Assembly: GCA_016630905.1 (NCBI GenBank)
Contig: WBMQ01000006.1
Span: forward strand, 682,001 to 746,000
Direction: 5' to 3'
Source: Capillidium heterosporum
Lineage: Eukaryota > Entomophthoromycota > Entomophthoromycetes > Entomophthorales > Capillidiaceae
Length of the DNA stretch: 64,000 nt
Of the stretch, positions 12,754 to 23,380 are shown piece by piece. A model generated the notes under the pieces. It did not search any database, had not been told where the DNA came from, and saw only the letters and a list, made by a program, of their open reading frames with translations. The stretch's first letter is position 1. Each line of letters starts with the position of its first letter. Position numbers and translations under genes: made by a program.

Positions 12754-13850
12754 TCAATTTTCCTTATTACTTTCTTTCCTCAACAACCAAGTCAAAATAA
12801 TAGTTATGGAAGCGACTGCAACTAGTACCATATTCCTATAAGAAAATTAGTATCCCAACAAAGCAATCCAATTTTTACCAAAAGAACCCAATGGCATCGA
12901 CAATACATCCAATAGGTGGTATACCGGGCTGAGTATTCCTTAAATTCGGCAACGCGAATAATAGCGCCGATCCTAACCCCGAATAAGATGCTTCTGGTCG
13001 ACTTTTCGACTTCAAAGCTATACTTAAAGCTAAATTTAAGGTAGCTAGACATAGAATCCACATAAGTATAACAACGAACATGCTAAAACATTTGACGGTG
13101 ATGGGTCGTTCCAATTTCAAGTTGAGTAGGAAGTTAAACCGCTGGTCCAAATCTGTCTTTTGGATGGAGAAACTCAAAGTTGGAATATTGGCTACTACTT
13201 CAACTTCCAAATAGAGGGAGGTGTTGGTGGCTAGGTTTTGACTGAAGAGGCTGATCGTAGTTGAAAAGGTATCGAATGGGTAGTAGCTACTACTTCCTGA
13301 ATCTATAGGCACTATGAATTGGACTGGTGACCTATTTAAAATACATTGTTAAACTAAATAGTAACTTTACAAAGAAACTACTTACATGATGTCGCCCCTA
13401 TTATACAGCTTTTGAAAATACTCCAAATTAACATTTAGATCCTGATTCAACACCCTCCCACTTGTAGCCAAATTGTTGCTGGGGTGAAACGTAGCATGCA
13501 ATCCAATCTTATTCTCCAATATATTGACATTCAATACTTTTAACTTGACTTTTAATCGATCAACTTGCTGTGTCTGGTTGAAGCTTGAAAACTCCTGAAT
13601 TCAACACCTTCTCGTTGATCTCTTCTAGATTGGTTTTGAGGAGTACGACGTACAAAGTAATAAAGGTTAGTACAGAGAGGATAAGTAGAAAGGAAATGCG
13701 TTTTATAGGAAACCGTCTAGGGATTTGAGGTTGTGGATTACATTCCTCTTCGAGGTAATTGGTAGTATTGAGTTTGGATTCTTGAAGGGGTAAATGTTGG
13801 TTGGAGTTTCGAATAGATCTATCGTAGCTTAGACGGGGATCGTTATCCAT
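12754..13850 (-). CDS. DUF4436 family membrane protein
   Basis: Predicted multi-pass membrane protein of unknown function. The reading starts at the ATG at 13850 with a polar N-terminus and a first membrane segment (ISFLLILSVLTFITLYVVLL). A lumenal or extracellular beta-rich part follows, including the family-typical VPIDSGSSSYYPFDTF, and the protein ends with two or three further hydrophobic segments around FSMFVVILMWILCLA and NMVLVAVASITIILTWLL. Two introns are clear: 13332-13385 (54 bp, joining AT|G) and 12836-12878 (43 bp, joining TG|G). A third is required because the frame changes near 13560-13610; it can be read as 13568-13607 (40 bp, giving 319 aa) or as a 52-bp intron ending a little further upstream (315 aa). 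The stop is at 12754. Membership of DUF4436 is from recalled family motifs. Confidence 0.8.
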
Positions 13851-14972
13851 GGAGTTTAGTAGGTTCTATATCAAAATTTCCAAGAAATCAAAAGTTTTTA
13901 CAGGGATAGGTTGAAAAGTGAATATATATTTCTCGATGGATTCATCTTTATCCAAACAGTTCTTTGTACTCGTTTCATCCTTCCAAATTTGAACTTAACC
14001 AAAAGCAGTAAATCTAACTGAAATTACAGGAAGTTTGAAAAGGTGACTTGCTACCATCGCAAATTAATTGGCTTTTTAGTTGAAAGTTATTGGGTACTGC
14101 AATTCAGAGGAAAAACTGAATTTGCACTTGGCGATTTAGATGTATTACTGAAATTTTACGCAAATGAGGCAAGTTTGAAGTAATGATTGAGATTGCTTAT
14201 TAAAGTTATTTAATCCTATTGAAACTGATTTACTAAATTTTATATAGTCGGAATAAACTATAGTTTTCACATAGTTCTTTATCAAAATTACATCCTTTAG
14301 CTAAGGATAAAGGCATACAACTGACTCGAAGTTTCTTGGTAAACTTTCACGAGTCCTTTGTATAAAACTTTCAGTTTATCGGGATAGTGTAATTCAACTT
14401 TGAAAATTTGGCAATCCAAATCAAGCAATTTAATCAAACTAAACTTAGAAGTTCTTGCATTCAATTCGACTTCAATTTGAAAATTACAACCTATATATTC
14501 AGAAATATATACAAGATAGGTTGGCAATTTAAAACTTTTTTTTGAAATATTCGGTTAACTGTTGATATACTAATTAAATAGCTTTTTAGAGTGGAGCTCA
14601 GTTTGATTGGATCTAAAGCCCTAGGCACAATATCTTAAAGGCTTGGAGCCAATTTTTTGCTAATTATAAAAACTATTAAATTTTATCATTCATTCCTTTA
14701 ATCATACAGGTAGTGAATTGCCTATACCACTTTAGTTAGTAGATCTTTGAAGATTCTTGCTGATTTATTAGAATAAAGGTTTGTGTAGAATCTATTTCAA
14801 AATGTACGCTAAAATATCAAATTAGCTATATATTAAAATAACTAAAATTAATAGTTATAATATATTTAGACTGAATTTTATATGGTAGAAACTTTGAAAT
14901 AGACTCTAAAAAGCATACTGGATTTCCAACATATAGGTATTATATCGAAATTTATTGAAATAAAACTGTGGG
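13851..14972. other. Intergenic, no gene supported
   Basis: A 76-codon minus-strand frame at 14297-14527 begins with TTG and has no recognised motif, so it is not called. The rest is AT-rich with dense stops. Confidence 0.5.
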
Positions 14973-15680
14973 TTAAGCTCTAACGAAGTTTATCAACCTT
15001 CTACTCGCTTCCATATCCAACATTTTTAAATATAAAGGCTGGTTACTATAAGTGCTAGTACTTTCTGCTAAAATACCATCTGCCTGATTGATAAAGGCTA
15101 TAGAATCGGAGCTTAGACCTACATAGGAAAAGTAGTCAATAACGACATCGATACACTTATAAAGAAACTTCTTCGATGGTGCATCTACAAACTTAAAGAT
15201 ATTGGCAATATCCAATTGAGTAAGTAAGTTGGTGATCGGATTGATAAATATCAAGAAGCGTAAAACCTTGTCGGTAATATTGTTTGGATTTTGTACTAAA
15301 TGAAAAGAATTTAGGCTTTCCATACTACAGTTAGTTGAATGAGTAGATGCCTCGGAATAATAAGGATATATTGGAGATCTACAGGTGGAGCTGGTGCTGA
15401 GAGTAAGGCTAACCTCGTTAGTTTTTAAAACTTGATGGACGTTGGAATAAAGGGTAGGCACCTCAATTTTTGCTACAGATTGTTCCATCAACTTGGATGG
15501 AGGGCTTCGTTTCTTAGATTGATTGAAATAGGTACATTCAAGTTGATGGAAGCTACACTCCTTACAAGGGCTGTTGGGTGACGCTTTATCACATTTGATC
15601 TTTCGTTTCCTACATCGGTCGCAGGATCGCTTGATTTTGATTTTGTGATAGGATTTTGTAGCTGGTACCGGTACCTCCAT
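14973..15680 (-). CDS. Compact Zn2Cys6 transcription factor 4
   Basis: Intronless 235-aa regulator starting MEVPVPATKS at an ATG that follows directly on a TATATATATG string; a better placed TATAAATAG lies at 15732-15740. The zinc cluster SCDRCRKRKIKC (residues about 19-48) has the CX2CX6CX8CX2CX6C spacing, with CTYFNQSKKRSPPSK after it; here the usual RGPxPK linker reads RSPPSK, a departure from the other copies. The C-terminal module is intact (LRFLIFINPITNLL, FKFVDAPSKKFLYKCID, ASRRLINFV). Together with the factors at 11384, 20904 and 38072 it forms the CDRC subgroup. No further domain follows before the stop. Confidence 0.85.
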   Translation of the reverse strand: MEVPVPATKSYHKIKIKRSCDRCRKRKIKCDKASPNSPCKECSFHQLECTYFNQSKKRSPPSKLMEQSVAKIEVPTLYSNVHQVLKTNEVSLTLSTSSTCRSPIYPYYSEASTHSTNCSMESLNSFHLVQNPNNITDKVLRFLIFINPITNLLTQLDIANIFKFVDAPSKKFLYKCIDVVIDYFSYVGLSSDSIAFINQADGILAESTSTYSNQPLYLKMLDMEASRRLINFVRA

Positions 15681-15731
15681 ATATATATACTAGCTTTTCT
15701 TTTAATACTGATTTTTACTTCCAACTGAATG

Positions 15732-15740
15732 CTATTTATA
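15732..15740 (-). promoter_or_regulatory. TATA box (TATAAATAG) of compact Zn2Cys6 gene 4
   Basis: Consensus element on the minus strand about 52 bp above the ATG at 15680, matching the spacing seen at the sister genes. Confidence 0.55.
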
Positions 15741-17224
15741 CTTTCTGTATTCTTAACTACTAGCATTGCACGGATTAGTTTTCAATGTCATATTTAGTTC
15801 CATGGTGCTCCCAAGAGCATTAGAAATTAATTTGCGGTATATTTAGTTTCAGATCTTCAATTTCAAAGAAACTAGTTGAAAAGCATCCCGTGACAAATGC
15901 TATATTTTAGTAGTATAAACTTTTCGGTACAATGTCCCACCATTCAATCTAAACTTACAGTCCAAGTTTTTACCATAATTGATAGTTTGGTGTCGGAACT
16001 TCGAAAGGAATATCAATAAAATTCAAAACTAGTTTGATAAGCTTAAACATAGCTAATGCCGAGCTACTGTTCTATAGTATAATAAATAGGGATCACATTT
16101 AGTAACTATTGGAACACTGCTATTCAACTTCATTCAAAAGATCTCCCCTTGAAACTAATATTGAAAGCCTTTAGACCTGGGGGGAATACTTCCCTTATAG
16201 GAAATGGACAAAAAGTGTTGCTTGAAGTGGGAAAAGCTAGTACTTTTAGTAATAGGCGATAGGTTATTAAAGCGCCTAAGCAGGATTCTATCAGAAAGAC
16301 ACTTTAATACACGACGATAAGTTTAAAAGTATCTGAAAAAGCTATAGAAAGAAGCCGAAGCTTTCAAAGCTCAAGCTAAGGTTGATATTCTTTTAGCATT
16401 AAGCTAAAACATGCTTTTTAACTCAACTTAGATTCTTTAAATTTAGGTATTATAGTAACTTTTTCAAAAGGTATATATTAGTTTTTCATGCATATGTACT
16501 TAGTCTTTACTTATTAGGGCTGTATTTTATGCAAAGTACTCAACTATCAACAGTAAGCTAATTGTATCAAATATCCACTCATTTCAAACTTGAACCCATA
16601 AAATTGTACAAAATATTACTAAAGTTTGGTAGCAAATTACAGCCAGTTTAAAAACTTTAACAAGCCTCCATACATAAGAGAAAAAAATTGCTTCATGTCT
16701 TATAAACGTGTGATTATTTATATTAAGTCTAATTTTCTACATATTGTTAAATTTATAACACTGTTTAAAGCTAGCTTTCCATTTAAAAGTTGAAAGGCTA
16801 GTTTGTCATAGTTTAAAACATATATCTTCAATCTGTTTAGCTTAATATAATGGATTTATTATATAAGCTTTATTATGACATCTATTTTAAAATTTAATGA
16901 TTATTAATGATATTAAGGCACATCGACAATATTGAGTAAATGTTTAGCTAGCGATCTTTAACTTTATTTAGTTTGTAATTTCCATAATAGCTTCAAAATA
17001 CACGATGATTTATAGAGAAATATCAGTTCATAGTTGATGGTAAATGTATATACAGTTGAATTTATAGTTGCTGATGCAATAGGATGTAAAGTTGAAAGTT
17101 ACCAATTTGACAAACTTCAATTACAATTTAGTTGGTATCCAATGAGGTTCTTGAAGAACTTAAAAATATAGGCTCTTATTGAATACACCGAGCAATCGAA
17201 CTAAAGTTTACAATTCAATAAATT
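15741..17224. other. Intergenic, no gene recognised
   Basis: About 1.5 kb of AT-rich DNA with no long frame. Its right edge runs into the decayed retrotransposon. Confidence 0.5.
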
Positions 17225-18600
17225 TTTACAATCTAGTATGCCACCTAGGCGTATGGTTCAATACAAATGATGCCAATTTAGCATACTGTAAATAGCACCT
17301 CCTAAATACAGTTGTAAAACGTACTCACAACTGGAAGAACCACATCCACTCATTTGCAAGGAAAGTAATTGCAATCAACGTCTTCCTCCACTCTAGACTT
17401 TACTACTTGGCGCACATAATGCCTTCTAATCCAGATTGGTTAAGCAAGATTCAAACATAGATCCACAAGTGGTTATAAGGCCGTCGTAAGCGTCCACCCT
17501 CTAAGCTCCATCAAGAAGTAGGTCGTATCTCAGATGGCGGCATTGAGATCAGTGACTTTATCCTCATGTACGATAAAATATCATGAAAAACATGTGACCC
17601 GCTGTTCTTTTCAGATGCTACTCCATCACAGGAAGCATCTCGAAGCATATGGTTGGCTTGCTATGATATACATTGAATACAGACCTGTGACAAGCCCATT
17701 AGTCTTTTTTTGCCAGGTTACTCTCAACGTAAAAATACTGCTAGCTCATACTAGAAAGCTATAACTAAGAAGGTCAGGTTCTTGGAAAATCTACTGACAG
17801 GTAAATTAGTCCGATAAAGTAGATATTTCTTGACTCAGGTCAGCATGAGATGGCCAGATACAGAAGAGCTTAGACATGAATTTGAACCCAAGCCTTATAT
17901 CCCAAGCAAAGTCAGACACCCTAAGAATTTCTTGATCGACATCAGCCCTGGCAATAACTACTAGTGTATGGAAGATGGTTAGATCATAAATTGTGATCCT
18001 CAGCCTGCAAAGTCCTACTCTGGAAACTACTTCAGGGAGCTTTTTGGTCAGAAGATCGCATCACCGACCCAGCAAGCAAGTTCAAAAAGTGTATTTAATG
18101 TTCAGTTCCAATAGACTCACTAATTCGCAGATACTTTGAATATACAATTCCCAACAAGCTATGGGGGTGGGTAATCCTCCTCTCTACACAGTCCCAAATC
18201 ACTGGCTTTGCTAACTTTTCAGTGGTTCTTTAATGAGATATCGTGGACGCCCTGGGTATCAAAATCTCTTAATTCAGCCATTTTTACAGGCACACTTATG
18301 TCCATCTACAAACTGTGGACTTTGAATCTTTGTAATAAGCTTCGGAATGAATCTGTTGCTTCTTTCAGCTAGGATCGCTTCCAATATTGCTTGCCTGTTT
18401 CCAATTACTTGAGGGACGTTAGTACCCAATATATGAAGGGTAGATTTACAGAAGAAATCTCATCCTGGCCAGACCTTGATCCGTTGTTATCTGGTAGCCT
18501 TTTCTTGTTCCCTGGGAACAAAAATGCTATTTGGGAAGATCTGTCTCCCACCTTCCCATTTCAACCTCTAGGCGCTTTAAGCATCTAGAATATATTTATT
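17225..18600 (+). mobile_element. Decayed 3' part of a non-LTR (LINE-type) retrotransposon
   Basis: Conceptual translation of the plus strand, interrupted by stops and frame changes, reads like the end of a LINE reverse transcriptase. There is a CHLGVWFNTNDANLAY segment near 17240-17290 (the L-G-V motif), then NWKNHIHSFARKVIAINVFL followed by HSRLYYLAHIMPSNPDWL, which corresponds to the typical post-catalytic R..V...ILSRLLY..... P.W segment. After that come IHKWL, a GRRKRPPSK basic stretch and DGGIEISDF (the GGL.L.DF motif). Open fragments at 17534-17764 and 18391-18588 lie inside it. The upstream endonuclease and catalytic YxDD core are absent, as expected for a 5'-truncated copy. The exact ends and any target-site duplication were not determined. 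The region is visibly less AT-rich than its flanks. Confidence 0.65.
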
Positions 18601-18988
18601 TTCACCTTATGCTTTATTCTAAATAAACATTTTGGCTTTAAGAAATTACAAGGTTACGATTTGGTGAGTAAATTGCAGCTTAAGGATAACAGCATGTATT
18701 TGATATCAAAGATGTTTAAAATGATTCAATATTAGTTATAAGAAAATTTGCTTTCTAGAGATGTATTACTGATATATTTCAACTTTACCAATGCACTTTG
18801 TTCGAAAATTGATTATATAACCTAAATTATTATCATTACACTCTCTTCGACTTGATAAAGTTAAGTATACATACACCACTCAATATATCCTCTGCATATA
18901 ATTTAAAGTTTGATTTATACAAGGTACTCAACATAAACTTAGGGTAAATATGTGTGATATTGAAGAGCAGTATATACTCCGAATCGGT
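18601..18988. other. Intergenic, nothing recognised
   Basis: About 390 bp of AT-rich sequence between the decayed retroelement and the Zn2Cys6 pseudogene. Confidence 0.5.
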
Positions 18989-19583
18989 TTAATAAAATTT
19001 AACGAGGATGTAAATACAGTTGTAAAGGAATTTCTTGAAAGATGCATGGACAAAGTTAAATATATTATTGGTTTGATTACGGTCCATGATATTAATAATG
19101 AGGTTTAGTTCGATGGGGGAATGTAGGATACAGCTTCTTTTGATAGCTTTATTGAACGTGAGGTTGCTTTCACCATCAGGTTGATTGATTGTTTTTAAAC
19201 TGAATTTAGAGTTGATAGGATTGTGGAAATAAAAGCTGTAAGAAATAGGTATTGTGGTATATAGCATAGGCATATGTGTCAATGAAATTTCTACATTGAG
19301 ATTACTAGATAAGTTTCTGGCATAGCTCAATATACTGGAAGCTTGGCTAGTCGTAAGTTCAATTTGAAATTGTTCGAATGATTAGGTAGCTAATGCTTCC
19401 ATACAACTTCTTCCTTCTCTTAGATATTTAAGTATCGAGTCTCTACATTGTGGTCTATTGAAGTAGATACATACGAAGGTGTGCTTGTAACATTTTTGGC
19501 ACATTTTATCCTACAACTTTGATACCAATCGCAGGATCGCTTCCCTTTTATTATTATACTTGATTTCTGGATTTATTGTTTTG
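18989..19583 (-). pseudogene. Broken copy of a compact Zn2Cys6 factor (paralogue of 20904-21689)
   Basis: A minus-strand remnant. The 5' part still reads GKRSCD but then WYQSC replaces RCRSR, so the second cysteine of the zinc cluster and most of the rest are lost, and stops and frame changes follow. The 3' part (18989-19330) keeps a 113-codon frame whose text tracks the intact gene at 20904: LYTTIPIS versus LSTTIPIS, MDRNQTNNIFNFVHASFKKF versus MDCNQTSNLFNFVHAPSKKF, and LYNCIYILVKFY versus LYNCIYALVEFY. The start region carries ATA where the paralogue has ATG. It is therefore a degenerate duplicate of its neighbour about 2 kb away on the same strand, not a functional regulator. Confidence 0.85.
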
Positions 19584-20903
19584 CTTACTAATGAATTTTG
19601 ATTGTACTACATATTACTTTAGGATTTTTTATGTGATATAGAGTAGTTAGGTCGATTTCTTAAATTGCCATCGAATAATTACTAGCAAGCTTTACTTCAA
19701 TATAAAGCAATCAATTTTGATGACAAAGTAAAGCAAGTCACATTTGAATATATGGAGCATGCTACCATGTAAGAAGCTTCCATTTCTTTATGACATCAAA
19801 ATTTCAATTTATTGAAGTTAGGAATCCGAAATTTACCACCAATATATATATTTTTCGAAGGCTATCAACATAAGATTAATATCACCAAATAGGCAAGGCT
19901 TTAACTCAAACATTTATCTAATTATCTACAAACCTCATCAACACCCCTTTCCAACCTACACAATACAGCTACCCTCTCGGTCGAAAAAATAGCCTAAAAA
20001 GTAAATTTGGTATAAAAGTAAAAATAATAGCAACTAATCTTTCAAGGTGTACATTTTTCAGATAGCTATTTTCCAAATATAGAAAAGGCGAGCTACCTAT
20101 CTTGAAAAGGAAAGTTGCCAAGACAAATTTAGGCATCGCCTTTAAAGAAATAAGACCATAAATTCAATAAATGATAGATTGAAAAGTTAGTCATTATACT
20201 ATTAGCCAAACCTGAAGCATTTTCTATAAAAAGTATAAAAGTTTGGAAGTATAGTATAGATGGAAATAAAAGCACATACATGCCAAGAAATATGGATTTC
20301 TAGATACTAAAGTATTTCAGTTTTAGTGTACTTTTTTATTATTAGATCTACTAAAGATATATTTTGACTTTAGTTCTAAAGTTAACTTAAAGTTCACCTA
20401 TATTTTTGGAAATAACGCTAGGTCTAGATATGCCTATTTACAAAAAATAGTGTTTTTTACAAAGTTTGGAGAATTCATTTTACTTTATAAAATCAAGTAG
20501 AGATGATAGCTAATAATGGCAAATAATAAATGCCTTAATACATGTTATTAAATAGATTTATATTTAAACTGTATAATAAATTTTATAGAAGTTATACAAA
20601 TTGAAGCATATTTATTTGAACTATTAAGTCTATGATGGATAGTTGGTGAAGAGCATTAGGTTACGGATGGGATGCTGGATAAAATAATTAATACATGAAA
20701 TAGATATCCTAGACGAAAAGTCTTTTCAAAAGCTATAGATGATTGGTGTTGAGTATATTAAAGTATTGAGTGTTGGCTTACAATTAGTTTAGATTGATTT
20801 ATATAAGTTGTATTACTATCTTCTATCGAATCTACCTTCCCTTTGAAGTTTATTAAAAGAACCTTAAAAGCAAATAAATAGATCCAATAGACATCAAGTA
20901 TCA
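19584..20903. other. Intergenic, no gene recognised
   Basis: About 1.3 kb between the pseudogene and its intact paralogue; AT-rich with no long frame. Confidence 0.5.
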
Positions 20904-21689
20904 TCAGAACTTGGTTGAATTTATGAAGTTAAGGATACGTAATCCACATGATATGTCCATCTGCTTCCAAACGGAATCCTGATAAGGATAGGGTTGGAAA
21001 CAAGAGTCGAGGTGCGTATATGCTATGTTGGAAAAGGTGATGTAGCTGGAACTTGTCGACGTATAAAATTCGACGAGGGCATAGATACAATTGTAAAGGA
21101 ATTTCTTGGAAGGTGCATGGACAAAGTTAAATAAGTTGCTGGTCTGATTGCAGTCCATAAGGTTGAGAATGGGATTCAACTCGGTGATAAAACGTAGAAT
21201 GCGATTGGCATCGATCGTATCGTCGGGTGTAGATTTTTGGAGTTCGTAGTTGGATGAAGTAAGTGATTCCGAGCTGAGATTGTAGTTATTAAAGTTGGCA
21301 AAGTGGTGATCGTTGGAGATGGGTATAGTAGTCGACAACATGTGCAAGTGGTTCAATGAATTGGTAATGTTGAGGCTTTGTGTGTAATTTTTGGCGTAGT
21401 TCAACGTACTGGAAGAAGGTTGATTTAGTGGTAGTTCAACTTGGAACTGGTCGAATCGGTCTATGGTCGGTGCTTCGATACAATTAACCATCTTTTCTTT
21501 AAGGTGCTTAGGCAGGGGTCCTCTACGTTGCGGCTTGTCAAAGTAGGTGCAGTTGCAGTTTCGCTTGCAGCATTCCTTACAAGGGGAGAAAGGCAGATCT
21601 TTAACGCATTTTATCCTGCGACTCCTACATCGATCGCAGGACCGCTTCCCCTTGTTAGTCGTTTTTATTTGCAAAGGCTCATTTTTCAT
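20904..21689 (-). CDS. Compact Zn2Cys6 transcription factor 5
   Basis: Intronless 261-aa regulator with ATG at 21689 and a TATATAAAG box at 21721-21729. The zinc cluster SCDRCRSRRIKC has CX2CX6CX8CX2CX6C spacing with two extra cysteines inside the last loop (CKECCKRNCNC); CTYFDKPQRRGPLPKH follows. A Ser/Asn-rich linker leads to the shared C-terminal module: ILRFITELNPILNLM, FNFVHAPSKKFLYNCIYALV and the final LRILNFIN helix. A degenerate duplicate lies at 18989-19583 on the same strand. No MHD domain of normal length follows the module. Confidence 0.87.
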   Translation of the reverse strand: MKNEPLQIKTTNKGKRSCDRCRSRRIKCVKDLPFSPCKECCKRNCNCTYFDKPQRRGPLPKHLKEKMVNCIEAPTIDRFDQFQVELPLNQPSSSTLNYAKNYTQSLNITNSLNHLHMLSTTIPISNDHHFANFNNYNLSSESLTSSNYELQKSTPDDTIDANRILRFITELNPILNLMDCNQTSNLFNFVHAPSKKFLYNCIYALVEFYTSTSSSYITFSNIAYTHLDSCFQPYPYQDSVWKQMDISCGLRILNFINSTKF

Positions 21690-21720
21690 TTTTTCGTACT
21701 TATTAATAGAGGTTGAGCTC

Positions 21721-21729
21721 CTTTATATA
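21721..21729 (-). promoter_or_regulatory. TATA box (TATATAAAG) of compact Zn2Cys6 gene 5
   Basis: Consensus element on the minus strand, 32 bp above the ATG at 21689, which implies a very short leader. Confidence 0.55.
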
Positions 21730-23380
21730 TCAATTTTAAAATCCCTGATGCAATAGACTGGAATGAAGCTAACTTGTTTTCATTTCAAATTACCTATCAG
21801 TAAATAATTCGGACTTTGCTCACTTACGAATAATGTAGGAGGCGAATTGGCCGAATTGAAGTAACTCCGTCGGATATATAGAACATCATGTTCATTTTTA
21901 GGTTGGCTACAGTCTCCCTTTTTTATTAAAAGTCGAATATTATAACTTATGAAATTCTATTAATCTTTCAAATGTTGAAATGCCATATAAAGGAGCATGT
22001 TTTGTATACCAAAGCTTACTACTATCAATGCCAATTATATTACATCCACTGGTTTGCTTGACGATATTTGGATGTTTTAATAATGAAAGTTGTGATTGTA
22101 AAAGTAATTTTAAAACTAAAAATAACACTACAAATACAGATAAAAATTTATCACCAAGCACATTTTTACATGGCAGTAGTCCCTCTCTAATTACAAAACA
22201 TTTTGACTAATTTTACGGTCTATCTTTAATACTAATACAGTATATACCATCTAGTATAAATAAGTTTAATAGGTATAAACTTACTAATGGAGTTTACTAG
22301 ATGGCTTGGCAAGCCAAACTAAAAAACAAATAATACGGATAGACAGTACATGTGCACATGAAGTCATAGATAAAATTAAAAGTGCATATATATTGCAAAG
22401 GTCTTCACAACAAACATTTACTACTCATTAATTAGACTAATAAAAACCTGAATTGAATTGATATTTAGTCCAGCCTTTTCGACAGCTTGTAGTAGTTAAC
22501 TCAGATTATATCGGATCATACTGAATTAGACTTTATTGAACAAACTCAAGTGAATTTTGGATTAGTGAGACTAAAAGGAAATAATTAATTTACCTTATTT
22601 AGAATAATTAAACACATCTTTAGTTGAATTTGGAAACTGATTTCGATTACTTGGATCTATATCGGATATTTGTTTTCCGCAATGAAGGGAATGAGATCTG
22701 TAGTGCTTTACAAGCATCTTTAAATTGAAATGTTAAGCTCTCGTATCTCAAAGTCTAGCCCTCTTCAAATTTATAAAACTAGATAGAAAACTTGGCATTC
22801 ATCTTTTCCACCAAATACCGAGTACTTTTCAATAAAAGTTAGAGTTGATATGGGTACAGGAGCCATTCAATCCAACAAAGTTCTCAACCAGGAAATTTCT
22901 TCAGTGCATTCGGACAGTCCGCAAAGCATCAAAAATTAAAATTACTCAAAATGTAAAATTGTCTAGAGCTACATAGTTTTCACTGTACTTTAATGTCGCT
23001 TAAATTAGTTGTATGATCTTCACCGTAATTAAGGATCAAAATAGGCTGTCGAGCTGTAAAACTGAAGATGATTACATAGCTCTGGCTGTACTTTAATATC
23101 TCAAACTAATTTCGTTAGGACTTTCTCCGCCCATAAAGATCAAAGTGAATTAACTTTTAACTGGGTCCACCTTCTCTTTGAGTATCAGGTTGTGAACGAC
23201 TATGCTGCAGTTTAAGATTGAACTTGCTATCGAAATCTATTCGATAACTAAGTTTAACTAGAATCATAACTCAAATCTAAAATTATTCCCTTCAAAACAT
23301 CTCATTATCACGATTAAAATATACCAAGCTAACACAGCTACAAAAGATTGCAAAAACTTACATCCAGCTTAGAAAAAATT
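21730..23380. other. Intergenic, no gene supported
   Basis: About 1.65 kb. Overlapping short frames at 21940-22161 (-) and 21980-22210 (+) show no recognised motif. No RNA gene was seen. Confidence 0.5.

Noticed and set aside
14297-14527. A 76-codon minus-strand frame between DUF4436 and compact factor 4
   Set aside because: TTG start and no motif; considered a regulator tail but without supporting alignment.
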